Below the pieces are notes generated by a model that was not told the origin of the DNA, made no database searches, and saw nothing but the letters and a program-made list of their open reading frames with translations. Positions 1-8,903 of a stretch of 50,528 nt of DNA are shown here, one piece after another (the first letter of the stretch is position 1; each line of letters opens with the position of its first letter). Made by a program: the position numbers and the translations under genes. Source of the DNA: Aquabacterium sp. (GTDB taxonomy: Bacteria > Pseudomonadota > Gammaproteobacteria > Burkholderiales > Burkholderiaceae_C); NCBI GenBank assembly GCA_030654395.1, contig JAURXM010000051.1, positions 1 through 50,528 on the forward strand, written 5' to 3'.

Positions 1-255
1 ACAATTGGTCGAATCCCTCCGGCTGCATTTGCAGCCAAACATCGCAACTCAAACCCAAGCACCAACGAAGCAGGATCAGTTAACCTGCAAACCCTTGGAC
101 CTCTCTCCAACTGATTGGTATGGCCGTAGGGGGCAGGTCACGTAAGCACGCGTAATGTCGGCACAGACTGTGCTTTTTCTACTCACCCGACAAACCAAAT
201 CGGCGCGATCATGGGTGCTGTCCAGATGAAACGGCACGAACGTACCGGAGCCCCA
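1..255. other. Leading intergenic region
   Basis: No convincing gene is seen. There is a 6-bp hairpin at 21-36 (GGCTGC, loop ATTT, GCAGCC) without a T-tract. The start of the first gene is placed at 256 because a GGAG motif lies at 247-250, five bases upstream. The ATG codons at 211 and 226 have no such site. Confidence 0.4.
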
Positions 256-2043
256 ATGTTGATTACTTTTAATATAGTGGCGGTTGCAACCAGGAGACTT
301 GTGTCGATACTTGTTGCGTCGCTGGTCATCGTCCTATCTGCATGTGGCGGTGGTTGCGGCACCTGCAACGCAGCCATGCCGGATGAAGCGCCCACGTTAG
401 AACAAGCTGCAGCAGCTACCCCCGGCTTACCAAGCCGTCAAGAAGCCACGCGTTTTTTGACCCAAGCAAGCTTTGGCGCCAACCCGCAAGAGGTGGCGCA
501 TCTGATGGCCATAGGCTATGACTCGTGGCTAAATGAGCAATTTGCAGCGCCCACAGACCCAATGTCGCACGTAGCTGCATGGGATGCCAGCAACAAGGCT
601 GTGATGGCAGCCAACGGCGAGCAACGCGCTAGCCGTGGCGAAGTGTCTGGCAGCTTCTGGCGTCAGGCATTAACAGGCCGGGATCAATTGCGTCAACGTG
701 TGGCGTTTGCGCTGTCTGAGATCTTTGTGATCTCCGTTACAGACAGTTGCGGTGACAACGGCTACAGCCGCGGCGCTGCGGACTACCTCGACATGCTGGG
801 TAGGCGATCATTTGGCAACTACCGCGATTTGATTGAATCCGTCGCGCTGCACCCCGTGATGGGCTGTTACCTGTCTCACATGAAAAACCAAGCAGAGGAC
901 ACCCAAACCGGGCGAGTGCCTGACGAAAACTTTGCGCGAGAAATCATGCAGTTGTTTTCAATCGGTTTATACGAACTCAATAGCGACGGCACCCACAAAA
1001 AAGATGCACGCCAACAAAGCATCGAAACATATGGGCCCGCTGATGTATCCGGCATGGCCAAGGTGTTCACCGGTTGGAGCTGGATGTGCCCACAGGGGCT
1101 CACAACGTACTGTTTCCACTCAGACCCCTACTTGCCTAATCAGTACACCAGCAATATGCGCGGCTACGCCCGCTATCACTCGACGTCTGAAAAACGTTTT
1201 CTAAAGACCGTGATCAGTGCCAGTTGGTTTGCCACACCAGAGGATGACTTAAAGGCCACGCTCGATACCTTGAGCAAGCACCCCAATGTAGGCCCCTTCA
1301 TTGGCAAGCAATTGATACAACGTATGGTCACCAGCAACCCGAGCCCAGCCTATGTGCAGCGCGTGACCAACGCGTTCACCGCCTCATCGGGCAGCTTACA
1401 AGCCATGGTTCGGGCGATCCTACTTGATCCCGAAGCCCGGGACATGTCCGCAATCAGCAGCAACACCTTTGGCAAGGTGCGTGAACCAATCCTACGCTTG
1501 TCAGCTTTAATGCGGTCTGTGGGCGTTCACTCGGATAGCGGGCTGTTCCAGATCACGACAACAGAAGACCCCGGACGGGCACTGGGACAATCAGCCCTAT
1601 CCTCTCCATCCGTATTCAATTTTTTCAGACCTGGTTATGTCAAACCAGGCTCCAGGTCTGCCGCGGCAGGTTTATTGACACCCGAGCTTCAGATCGCCGC
1701 CGAAACGACTGCTGCAGGCTATGTCAATTTCCTGATGGAGGTGATCCAATCTGGCGCAGGCCGCTATGGCTACGACAACAAGGCGGCCCGAGCGGATGTG
1801 CAGCTACTCTCGACCATTGACCCCAATCACCCTCTACTGGTGCAGGCCGACCAAGCTACTGCATTGGTTGAAGAGCTGAACCAACGCCTGATGTACGGCA
1901 CGATGCCAGCGGCACTTCGCGCCACCATCGTCGGGGCAATGAGCTCAGTGACAGCAGGCTCCCAAATCGAGACTCGGAGAGCCCGGCTGTGGTCTGCCCT
2001 TCTGCTGACAGCAGCATCCCCCGAGTTTCAGATTCAAAGGTAG
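256..2043 (+). CDS. DUF1800 family lipoprotein (copy 1)
   Basis: A 595-residue protein of the DUF1800 family, whose biochemical role is unknown. The N-terminus is a lipoprotein signal: a hydrophobic stretch ending in VLSAC, with the acylated cysteine at residue 30, so the protein should be anchored to a membrane facing the periplasm. Family-typical segments follow: RFLTQASFGANPQEV near the mature N-terminus, REIMQLFSIGLYELN, VFTGWSW, a YHST motif and SVFNFFRPGY near the C-terminus. The GGAG site five bases upstream favours the ATG at 256 over in-frame ATGs at 211 and 226. A DUF1501 gene follows after 5 bp, the usual partner of this family. A paralogous pair lies at 24722-28200, on the other side of the polysaccharide genes. 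The family call is firm; the function is not known. Confidence 0.88.
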   Translation: MLITFNIVAVATRRLVSILVASLVIVLSACGGGCGTCNAAMPDEAPTLEQAAAATPGLPSRQEATRFLTQASFGANPQEVAHLMAIGYDSWLNEQFAAPTDPMSHVAAWDASNKAVMAANGEQRASRGEVSGSFWRQALTGRDQLRQRVAFALSEIFVISVTDSCGDNGYSRGAADYLDMLGRRSFGNYRDLIESVALHPVMGCYLSHMKNQAEDTQTGRVPDENFAREIMQLFSIGLYELNSDGTHKKDARQQSIETYGPADVSGMAKVFTGWSWMCPQGLTTYCFHSDPYLPNQYTSNMRGYARYHSTSEKRFLKTVISASWFATPEDDLKATLDTLSKHPNVGPFIGKQLIQRMVTSNPSPAYVQRVTNAFTASSGSLQAMVRAILLDPEARDMSAISSNTFGKVREPILRLSALMRSVGVHSDSGLFQITTTEDPGRALGQSALSSPSVFNFFRPGYVKPGSRSAAAGLLTPELQIAAETTAAGYVNFLMEVIQSGAGRYGYDNKAARADVQLLSTIDPNHPLLVQADQATALVEELNQRLMYGTMPAALRATIVGAMSSVTAGSQIETRRARLWSALLLTAASPEFQIQR

Positions 2044-2048
2044 CCGTC

Positions 2049-3584
2049 ATGAGTCAACTCACACAAAGTGCATCGCGCCGCCTTTTCCTGCAGCAGGCGA
2101 GCGCCTTATCAGCGATAGGTGCCTCAGCAGGGCCTTTAGCGATGGCGTTGGCTTCAGCCAGTGCAGTCTCAGCATCCAATGCAAATGACTACAAGGCACT
2201 GGTTTGTATTTTTCTGCAAGGTGGCAACGATGCCTTCAATACGGTATTGGCCACAGACGACGCATCATGGTCAAGCTATACCGCTGTGCGCAACCAAGCT
2301 CCTGATTCAATCGCCCTGCTGCGCAACGCAGCGCCAGAACGAACAAGGGTGATAGGGTCCCCAGCGTGGTTGGGTGGAGTTTTGCCAGTCAATGCGACGA
2401 CAACACAGAATGGCCGCAGCTTTGCCCTTCATCCATTGCTAACGGATGTGCAGCACTTGTTCAACGATCAAAAAAAATTAGCCATTGTTGCCAACGTCGG
2501 CCCGTTGATAGAACCTTTGAGTAAAACGGACTACGCCGCGACCCTGAAAACCAAACCCAAAAAACTGTTCTCTCACAACGATCAACAAAGCACATGGCTG
2601 GCACTGGCCCCCGAAGGCGCGACCGTTGGCTGGGGTGGGCAACTGGCGGACGCCATCGCCAGCAGCAATGGAAACAGCATGTTTACCGCTATAACGGCGA
2701 GCGGCAATGCTGTCTGGTTGTCAGGCAAGACAGTCAAACCCTACCAAGTAAGCGACACGGGCCCCATCAGATTGGGCAGCCCATACGACGCAATGGGCGG
2801 CAGGCAAGTGTTTGGCTCTGCCGACGTGGCTGCCGCACTAGAAACAGTCGCTAGCCAATCACGTAACAACCATGTCATGAGCGCAGATTTGGCGGATCTG
2901 GGGCAGCGTAGCATCGCAGCGGAACGCATGCTAAGCAAAGCCTTGCCCAGCAAGGACGCCTTGCCTTATGGGCCAGCAACACAGATTCAATATGACATGT
3001 TAGGTGGGGGCCGAAGCACCAACCCCTTGGCTCAGCAACTTCAAACGGTGGCACGGATCATCGGCGCCCAAGCCACACTGGGCCTGAAAAGGCAGGTGTT
3101 TTATGTCACGCTAGGCGGCTTTGATACGCACAACACCCAAAACCGCAATCATGCTGAGTTGATGGCACGGTTAAACCATGGCCTGAAGTATTTTGACACC
3201 GTACTAACGGACATGGGCATGTCCGGTCAGGTCACCACATTCACCGCGTCTGACTTTGGTCGCTCGTTCACCAGCAATGGCGATGGCTCAGACCATGGAT
3301 GGGGTGGGCATCATTTCATCATGGGTGGCGCAGTCAAAGGCGGCGATCTGTATGGCGACTTCCCCACCCTCGCACGAAAAAACACAAATAACAATGGCTT
3401 TGATGGTAGTACGGATCAACTCAACAACGGGGTACTGTTACCTCGCATCTCCGTGGATCAATATGGCGCCACGCTAGGCTCTTGGTTAGGCCTAAGTGGC
3501 CGCGAACTGGCAAGCATATTCCCAAACCTGAGCCGCTTTGCCGGCCACCAAAATCTGGGATTCATGAAAGCTTCCACAACCTGA
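2049..3584 (+). CDS. DUF1501 family Tat-exported protein (copy 1)
   Basis: A 511-residue DUF1501 protein. The N-terminus carries a twin-arginine signal (ASRRLFLQ, arginines 10-11) followed by an Ala-rich hydrophobic stretch, so it should be exported folded by the Tat system. Family motifs are LQGGNDAFNT, GGFDTHN, TFTASDFGR and GDGSDHGWGGHH. The Asp/His-rich motifs recall the metal site of the alkaline phosphatase/sulfatase superfamily to which DUF1501 is related; catalytic activity here is inference only. Translation probably starts at ATG 2049, with AAGG at 2037-2040 overlapping the end of the DUF1800 gene. The 3' end overlaps the convergent GT-C gene by 23 bp. Confidence 0.88.
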   Translation: MSQLTQSASRRLFLQQASALSAIGASAGPLAMALASASAVSASNANDYKALVCIFLQGGNDAFNTVLATDDASWSSYTAVRNQAPDSIALLRNAAPERTRVIGSPAWLGGVLPVNATTTQNGRSFALHPLLTDVQHLFNDQKKLAIVANVGPLIEPLSKTDYAATLKTKPKKLFSHNDQQSTWLALAPEGATVGWGGQLADAIASSNGNSMFTAITASGNAVWLSGKTVKPYQVSDTGPIRLGSPYDAMGGRQVFGSADVAAALETVASQSRNNHVMSADLADLGQRSIAAERMLSKALPSKDALPYGPATQIQYDMLGGGRSTNPLAQQLQTVARIIGAQATLGLKRQVFYVTLGGFDTHNTQNRNHAELMARLNHGLKYFDTVLTDMGMSGQVTTFTASDFGRSFTSNGDGSDHGWGGHHFIMGGAVKGGDLYGDFPTLARKNTNNNGFDGSTDQLNNGVLLPRISVDQYGATLGSWLGLSGRELASIFPNLSRFAGHQNLGFMKASTT

Positions 3585-5040
3585 GCACGGTCTTTTTATC
3601 GTAGAAACTCGGCTTCATAGACCAGCCAACTTCAGGCACAGGCAACTCCATCACGAGCTGAGCTTGTGGCTCAGGCTTGTCGCCCATGATGTAATAGCCT
3701 GCACCATTGCGCTTGGCCCACGCCGTCATCACAGCCTGTGGTTCATAAAGAAGCTGACTGGCTTCTGGTCGGGTGATCCCTCCCACATCAATGATCGGAT
3801 TGCCCACCATGAATCCCAACTGCCCGATGGAATAGACCGCCACACCTGCATCCACAGGCAACTCTCTACTGATAAAGGTTGCCAACTGCGCCACACCTTG
3901 ATCATGTTCGCCCTTGTTCCTGACAAACGGATGGACCAACAACACGCTAACCAAGAAGGCGAAAACCACCGTAGCGCCAGCTAACGGATAGACCAACCGC
4001 GCGCCCACGCTGCGCCACAACACAAGCAACAGCGTAAACATGACCGCAGGTGCAGAGACCACCACATAGCGCGTCTGAACATGGGTATGGTTGACGATGT
4101 AAAACACGGAGGTGACAGCAAACCACAACAGCACAGGCCATGTCACAACAGGAAATATCTTGGCAGTCGACTCATTTTTAAGTGCCTGGCTTAACCCAAA
4201 TGGCAGCAATGCCAGTGCCAGCAAGACGCCAGGAAAGCCCACACCATAGACTTGGAGCAACCTCCAAGACACAGACACATCTGGGGCAGCACGCTTGGCT
4301 GCATTGGTGTTGGGCAATACATAACCAAACGCATCCAAAGCGTACGCAGCCCAGCCGAGCAATGGCAACGCAAGCAGCAGCGCGGCGGCAACAAAGTAAA
4401 CAAGTCGTGATGACGTGGGCATGCCTGCCGTCAAGGCATGCCATTGCCGGAGCAGGAATAGCCCTGCAATCGCCGACAACAAGACCATCTCAGGCCTGAC
4501 CAGCGGTGCAATGCCTATCGCTGCAGCTGCACCAAAAAAGGTCAAAACAGAAGCACGTTTTGGCACAACCAACATGGCGATCAACATGGTGAGGCCAGCT
4601 GCGGCCACCGCCTCCATACCGGAGAATGCCCAGTAACAAAAATAGGGATTCACCACGAACAGCGTGACCATCACTGCTGGAGCGATATCGGCATCCAGAC
4701 CGATGTCCTGCGCCAGGCGACGGCTATAGATGTAGGCCATACCCAATGCAAACACGGCACCAAGCACTGACAGTATCTTGCCAGAGGTGACCCAATCCGA
4801 ACTGAACACATGCGAGGCCACCAGCAGCAGCACCCAGACCGGAGAGGTATCCCCGTTGCTGAGCGTGCCGTTGAACATGAACCCTTTACCTTCAAAAACG
4901 CTGCGGGCGTATTCAAGGTGGATGTAGGAGTCATCCTCCCAATAGGGCCACGCATGAATGAACCAATACGTACACCACACCATGCTGGCAAGGAGCAAAG
5001 CCTGCCCCACCCAATTACTGTCTGCATTGCGTTGATGCAT
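3562..5040 (-). CDS. GT-C type integral membrane glycosyltransferase
   Basis: A 492-residue polytopic membrane protein with about ten or more hydrophobic helices. Just after the first helix is an acidic motif, WEDDSYIHLEYARSVFEGKG (residues 34-53), followed by NGTLSNGDTSPVW. This matches the first extracytoplasmic loop of GT-C glycosyltransferases, which use polyprenyl-phosphate sugars; AftB-type arabinofuranosyltransferases have a similar DDxYIxxRYA signature. The start at 5040 is chosen because GGAGGGCGAT directly precedes that ATG; the longer open frame to 5097 lacks a site. It is the last gene of the exopolysaccharide operon, 86 bp after the polymerase-like gene. The polyprenyl-phospho-pentose pathway at 14262-17776 could provide its donor, which is inference. 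It overlaps the convergent DUF1501 gene by 23 bp. Confidence 0.7.
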   Translation of the reverse strand: MHQRNADSNWVGQALLLASMVWCTYWFIHAWPYWEDDSYIHLEYARSVFEGKGFMFNGTLSNGDTSPVWVLLLVASHVFSSDWVTSGKILSVLGAVFALGMAYIYSRRLAQDIGLDADIAPAVMVTLFVVNPYFCYWAFSGMEAVAAAGLTMLIAMLVVPKRASVLTFFGAAAAIGIAPLVRPEMVLLSAIAGLFLLRQWHALTAGMPTSSRLVYFVAAALLLALPLLGWAAYALDAFGYVLPNTNAAKRAAPDVSVSWRLLQVYGVGFPGVLLALALLPFGLSQALKNESTAKIFPVVTWPVLLWFAVTSVFYIVNHTHVQTRYVVVSAPAVMFTLLLVLWRSVGARLVYPLAGATVVFAFLVSVLLVHPFVRNKGEHDQGVAQLATFISRELPVDAGVAVYSIGQLGFMVGNPIIDVGGITRPEASQLLYEPQAVMTAWAKRNGAGYYIMGDKPEPQAQLVMELPVPEVGWSMKPSFYDKKTVLRLWKLS

Positions 5041-5126
5041 ATCGCCCTCCATGTACACAGCTCTGATGAGCTCTTGCCGCAGTTGCATTCTCTTCAATCA
5101 TCAAGGCACGCCGATGACAGAGAAAT

Positions 5127-6704
5127 TCAAATGCCATCTAGATCAAGTCTCCGCCTATACCGAGGCAAGAATGCTGAGAGCAAGACACCAATCAATGCAT
5201 AGCACAGTGCATAGAGCAACAGCCTTTGAGGGATCTCTCGGATCAGCAGACCGACCTTGGCCGAAAATGATTCGCCGCCAAGGCCATATATAAAAATAGG
5301 CCAACTTGTGCACAGCGCAGCTGGCGATATGAAGTGACGCCCATCAAACCGACTCATGGCGTCAAACACCACATAGGCAAACCAAAACAACAAAGCGCAT
5401 GTGAATGGGAACCAAACACCCGACATGGCGTACATATCTGCCCACACTGAACCCGTGACAAAAGAGCCCATCTCGGCACCGTGGTTCATGTTGATATAGA
5501 CATCACCCATGGAATAGATGTATTTACTTTTATCCAGCTTGATGTCCAGTGCATCCAACAAATCTTGTGGCAACAGCAAAACCGTTCTGAGCATTGACAA
5601 CTCAAGTATCTCGGTGCGCTGTGCGTCTGTCAGCGCATCTGAATAGAACAACATGTTGTCGTGGAATTTGGTCTCAGAAAAGCGTGCCAAAACGGGGTTG
5701 TGCAAGTAGGCCTCGTCATACATTGCCACCACAGCATCGAGATCCTTTGCTTCACGGTATTTCCTGATCTCGGTCTTGTCTGCCACAGCCTTGATCGTCT
5801 CTTCGATCATTTCGCGCGCGGATGCCTTGTCTCTCTTATCACGGACTAATACCATGGCAGTCGCTAGGTCGGTGACAGCCCAGATCAGCACAAGCCCGCC
5901 CAGAAAAGCTGCTATCAACTTCTTGACAGTACCTAAAGTAACCGGCGTGGGATCACGCAGACAGTAGATAAAGTAAATGATCACACCTTGCAGCGGCCCG
6001 ATAAACATGACCTGACGGAAGTTCTTGACAATGGCCACTGTGGCGATGAAAAAGGCATACGCCAAAATCAGAGGCATTTGCTTCTTGATGCTGCAATAGG
6101 CCTCTCCATACAACTTGTGATAAAGCGGAATCAAGAACGGCATCCACATCAGGAACGCCAAGGCGGCGATGAACTTGCCGCCAGAGTCACCCATCTCAAC
6201 TTGCCCAGATAGAAAGGCATATTGCCCGACCAAGCTCAACAGCCACACGGTGAGCGTGTCAGGCACCGCATGCACATTCAATGGGGACAAAACATGCTTG
6301 GCGATGCCTTGTGTGAATCCTTGAAACGCAGCCAAATGCCGATAGGCCCAGTGTGTAAGGATGCCGACTGCATGCACCACAGCCAGAACAAAAAACGTCA
6401 GAACCGGATTGCGCAGCAATTGCACAAACGGCTGCCCATCGAAGGTCTGTATCAGCAGGGAGGCAAACTGACTGGTGATGCACATCCCGAACAATGCCAA
6501 CGAAGACACAGGATGGGTGATGGCAGCGCCGCTTCGCCAGAGATACTGGATCAAAGCGGATGTCGACAAACCAACCATCGTGACGGAAATAACATTGTCG
6601 TAGCGATAATCGATCAGTACCTGTGCGCCAATTGACAATAAGCACAACAGCTGCAATACGCCAAACAACAGATCTGCCTTGTTCTTTATCACTTTGGTAT
6701 TCAT
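5127..6704 (-). CDS. Polytopic membrane protein, candidate EPS polymerase (Wzy-like)
   Basis: A 525-residue protein with roughly a dozen hydrophobic helices and one large hydrophilic loop (about residues 280-400) before the last membrane segments. That layout fits O-antigen/exopolysaccharide polymerases and ligases, which are very divergent in sequence. No catalytic motif is recognised, so the polymerase role rests on topology and on position: it sits among a flippase and glycosyltransferases in an operon that otherwise has no polymerase. The start ATG at 6704 overlaps the stop of the upstream glycosyltransferase gene (ATGA at 6701-6704), indicating translational coupling. An O-antigen-ligase-like role is the main alternative. 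Confidence 0.55.
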   Translation of the reverse strand: MNTKVIKNKADLLFGVLQLLCLLSIGAQVLIDYRYDNVISVTMVGLSTSALIQYLWRSGAAITHPVSSLALFGMCITSQFASLLIQTFDGQPFVQLLRNPVLTFFVLAVVHAVGILTHWAYRHLAAFQGFTQGIAKHVLSPLNVHAVPDTLTVWLLSLVGQYAFLSGQVEMGDSGGKFIAALAFLMWMPFLIPLYHKLYGEAYCSIKKQMPLILAYAFFIATVAIVKNFRQVMFIGPLQGVIIYFIYCLRDPTPVTLGTVKKLIAAFLGGLVLIWAVTDLATAMVLVRDKRDKASAREMIEETIKAVADKTEIRKYREAKDLDAVVAMYDEAYLHNPVLARFSETKFHDNMLFYSDALTDAQRTEILELSMLRTVLLLPQDLLDALDIKLDKSKYIYSMGDVYINMNHGAEMGSFVTGSVWADMYAMSGVWFPFTCALLFWFAYVVFDAMSRFDGRHFISPAALCTSWPIFIYGLGGESFSAKVGLLIREIPQRLLLYALCYALIGVLLSAFLPRYRRRLDLDGI

Positions 6705-7738
6705 GACAGCTTCAATCTCTGGAACACGGCCTTGCAGATGTCTTCATTGCCAACACGGTTGAGCAGCAAGCGGGCCTGACCCGCAGCACGGATGCGCTGC
6801 GTCAGGGCAGGATCGGCCAGCAGTGCCTCGCATTGCCGCGCACACTCGTCGTGGCTGGACCAGAACACGGCCTCTTCACCTTCACGATAGAGCTGCTGGT
6901 GCTCAGTGGTGCGCTCGGCACAGAGCAGGCCGCCTGCGGCAGGAATCTCCATGGTGCGGGTGGTATGCAAGTCACGGTTACCTTTGGACAGCATGCCGAT
7001 GCATATCTGAGCACCTCTCATGGCGTCCACATAGTCCTGACCAGACAATGAGCCTCCACGCCAATAGGGCTTGAGGTCAGCCCACACTGGAGAGCGCTGC
7101 CAGTTGTCTCCCCAAATCGCAGGCTTGAGGCCACGCTTGATCAGCGCTTGCATCAAGAGATCGCGCCCTTCACCATCCATGCACCTGCCGATGAAGACAA
7201 TTTCATTGCGGTAGACAGGATTGACCGCCGATAGCGGATCGATCGGGCGGTGCGCCACTTCGTCAAATCCTCGCCAGACGTGCATCACATCGCGGGCACC
7301 CAATGCCTTGAACTCCGGCAAGTTGAAGTCGCGAACGGCCAAGCAAAGGTCGTATTGAGGCACGGCTGCGCGCAGCGTGATGAAACGCAACCAGTCACGC
7401 GTACCGGTCGGGTCATCGTGGTTAAACAGGACCACTTGAGCGCACTGGAGCTTGATCCTTCTCAACGCCGAGGCACTGATCAGCTCACCGCTGTCAACCC
7501 AACACAGGTCATAGCGCTGGCTTGCATCCAAAGTCCGATCCAACCACGACAGCACAGCGCGGTGCGTCAGCAGATAGCCTGTACGGTAGTGAAACGCCCC
7601 ACGCCAGCCGTGCAGGCTCTGCCCGAGAGCATCATGTGGATCGAGATGTTCGACCTGACAGCCCATCCGGCGCAATGCGTCTGCGCGGTGTCGTGATGTC
7701 GATCCCGCATCTTGATCACCCAAATACAAGACCCGCAT
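6701..7738 (-). CDS. CgeB-like glycosyltransferase
   Basis: A 345-residue predicted cytoplasmic GT-B glycosyltransferase. It begins MRVLYLGDQDAGSTSRHRAD, a Rossmann-like first strand and loop. The C-terminal third has EIPAAGGLLCAERTTEHQ followed by a Glu-containing YREGEEAVF segment and a helix with LLADPALTQRIR. This is the pattern of the CgeB/YkvP-type glycosyltransferase family (Glyco_trans_1_2). It probably adds one sugar of the exopolysaccharide repeat; donor and acceptor cannot be read from the sequence. It follows the GT4 gene by one base and overlaps the next gene by 4 bp. Confidence 0.8.
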   Translation of the reverse strand: MRVLYLGDQDAGSTSRHRADALRRMGCQVEHLDPHDALGQSLHGWRGAFHYRTGYLLTHRAVLSWLDRTLDASQRYDLCWVDSGELISASALRRIKLQCAQVVLFNHDDPTGTRDWLRFITLRAAVPQYDLCLAVRDFNLPEFKALGARDVMHVWRGFDEVAHRPIDPLSAVNPVYRNEIVFIGRCMDGEGRDLLMQALIKRGLKPAIWGDNWQRSPVWADLKPYWRGGSLSGQDYVDAMRGAQICIGMLSKGNRDLHTTRTMEIPAAGGLLCAERTTEHQQLYREGEEAVFWSSHDECARQCEALLADPALTQRIRAAGQARLLLNRVGNEDICKAVFQRLKLS

Positions 7739-7739
7739 C

Positions 7740-8903
7740 TCAGCCCGCCCTCAGTGATTGATAGGTGGCATATGCCAGTTCGCCGTAATCGCGCCAACCG
7801 CCTGCGCGCTGCACTCTGAGCAAGGCCTTGCCACTCATTTGCATGCGCAAATCCGGATCGTCTGCCAAGGCCTGTAGCCGCCCAGCAATCGCATCACTAT
7901 CCCGAGGTGGCACGATAAAGCCCTCTACGCCATCATCAAACAGATCCTGCGCGCCTGTGTGCTCACTGCCGATGACCACACACCCACATGCCATGGCTTG
8001 GGACAGCACCATGCCAAAGCCATCTTGCACGCTGGGCAGCACCATCACATGGGATTGGCTCATCAACACCTTCAGCTCCGATTGAGGGACGTGGCCAAGC
8101 ACGCGGATGTCATCAGACCAAATCCCTATTTGCTTCATGCGCTCAATGAAGGCAACCGACGCATCTCCCGCCAAAGTCAGTGACTTGTGTGGGTGCTGCA
8201 ACCGTTGGTAGGCTTGCAGCAAATACGGGATGCCTTTATTGAGGTTCATCCCGCCCACGTAGAGCACGTCAAAGCGTTGTGCGTGCGGTTGACCGCTGGG
8301 CTGGAACATGCTGAGGTTGACGCCATAAGGCAGCAGCCGGAGCTTGTGCGCTGGCACGCCTGATTGCACAAAGGATCGGACACTGAAGCTCGATGGCACG
8401 GTGATGCAGTCTGCCTCTGCGTATTCAGCCTCTTCACGCTCGATGACGCGGGGGTCGATGCCATCGAAAGGGATGCCCCAGCGATCAGCCTCTTCACGAA
8501 GCAAGTTGTCTTGGACACGGATGTGAGCCGATCCGCGGTCGCAGACATAGCGGGCGCCTCGCGCTCGCGCGGCTTGCCCACTCCACAAGGCCGACCCAGA
8601 CAAGCCAACGAACACGTCGCAATCAGGCAAATGCCGTGCAACGTGTGCATCTAAGGTGGTCTTGGTCAACCACTCCCACTCATGCACGAGCCGTTTGCCC
8701 AGCCAGTGCTTTCTCGGCATCATCGCCATATAGGGCGTCTGCACCCATGGCCAGCTTCTGATTTTGTCAGCGGGTAGCCGCTCTTGCTGCAGCTTGAACC
8801 GTGGGTAGCCGGTATAGACGCCGACAAGCGCTTGGCGTGCATGCAACTCACGCGCCAAATCAAAGGTGTGGAATTTACCCGGCACAGACAACACGACGTT
8901 CAT
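7740..8903 (-). CDS. GT4 family glycosyltransferase
   Basis: A 387-residue GT-B glycosyltransferase. The N-terminal half has VVLSVPGKFHTFDLARELHA and a long acceptor-side domain. The C-terminal half has the donor-site signature: DVLYVGGMNLNKGIPYLLQA, then VLPSVQDGFGMVLSQAMACG, in which the conserved E of the usual EGFG motif is D (DGFG). The start ATG at 8903 overlaps the stop of the flippase gene (ATGA, 8900-8903); the open frame extends upstream into the flippase gene but without support. Likely role: cytoplasmic assembly of the lipid-linked exopolysaccharide repeat unit. Confidence 0.85.
   Translation of the reverse strand: MNVVLSVPGKFHTFDLARELHARQALVGVYTGYPRFKLQQERLPADKIRSWPWVQTPYMAMMPRKHWLGKRLVHEWEWLTKTTLDAHVARHLPDCDVFVGLSGSALWSGQAARARGARYVCDRGSAHIRVQDNLLREEADRWGIPFDGIDPRVIEREEAEYAEADCITVPSSFSVRSFVQSGVPAHKLRLLPYGVNLSMFQPSGQPHAQRFDVLYVGGMNLNKGIPYLLQAYQRLQHPHKSLTLAGDASVAFIERMKQIGIWSDDIRVLGHVPQSELKVLMSQSHVMVLPSVQDGFGMVLSQAMACGCVVIGSEHTGAQDLFDDGVEGFIVPPRDSDAIAGRLQALADDPDLRMQMSGKALLRVQRAGGWRDYGELAYATYQSLRAG

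Noticed and set aside
1..36. GGTCGAATCC followed by a hairpin, recalling a tRNA T-arm and 3' end
   Set aside because: The T-loop pattern is one base short of the consensus, no acceptor partner or CCA is visible and the upstream part is outside the window.
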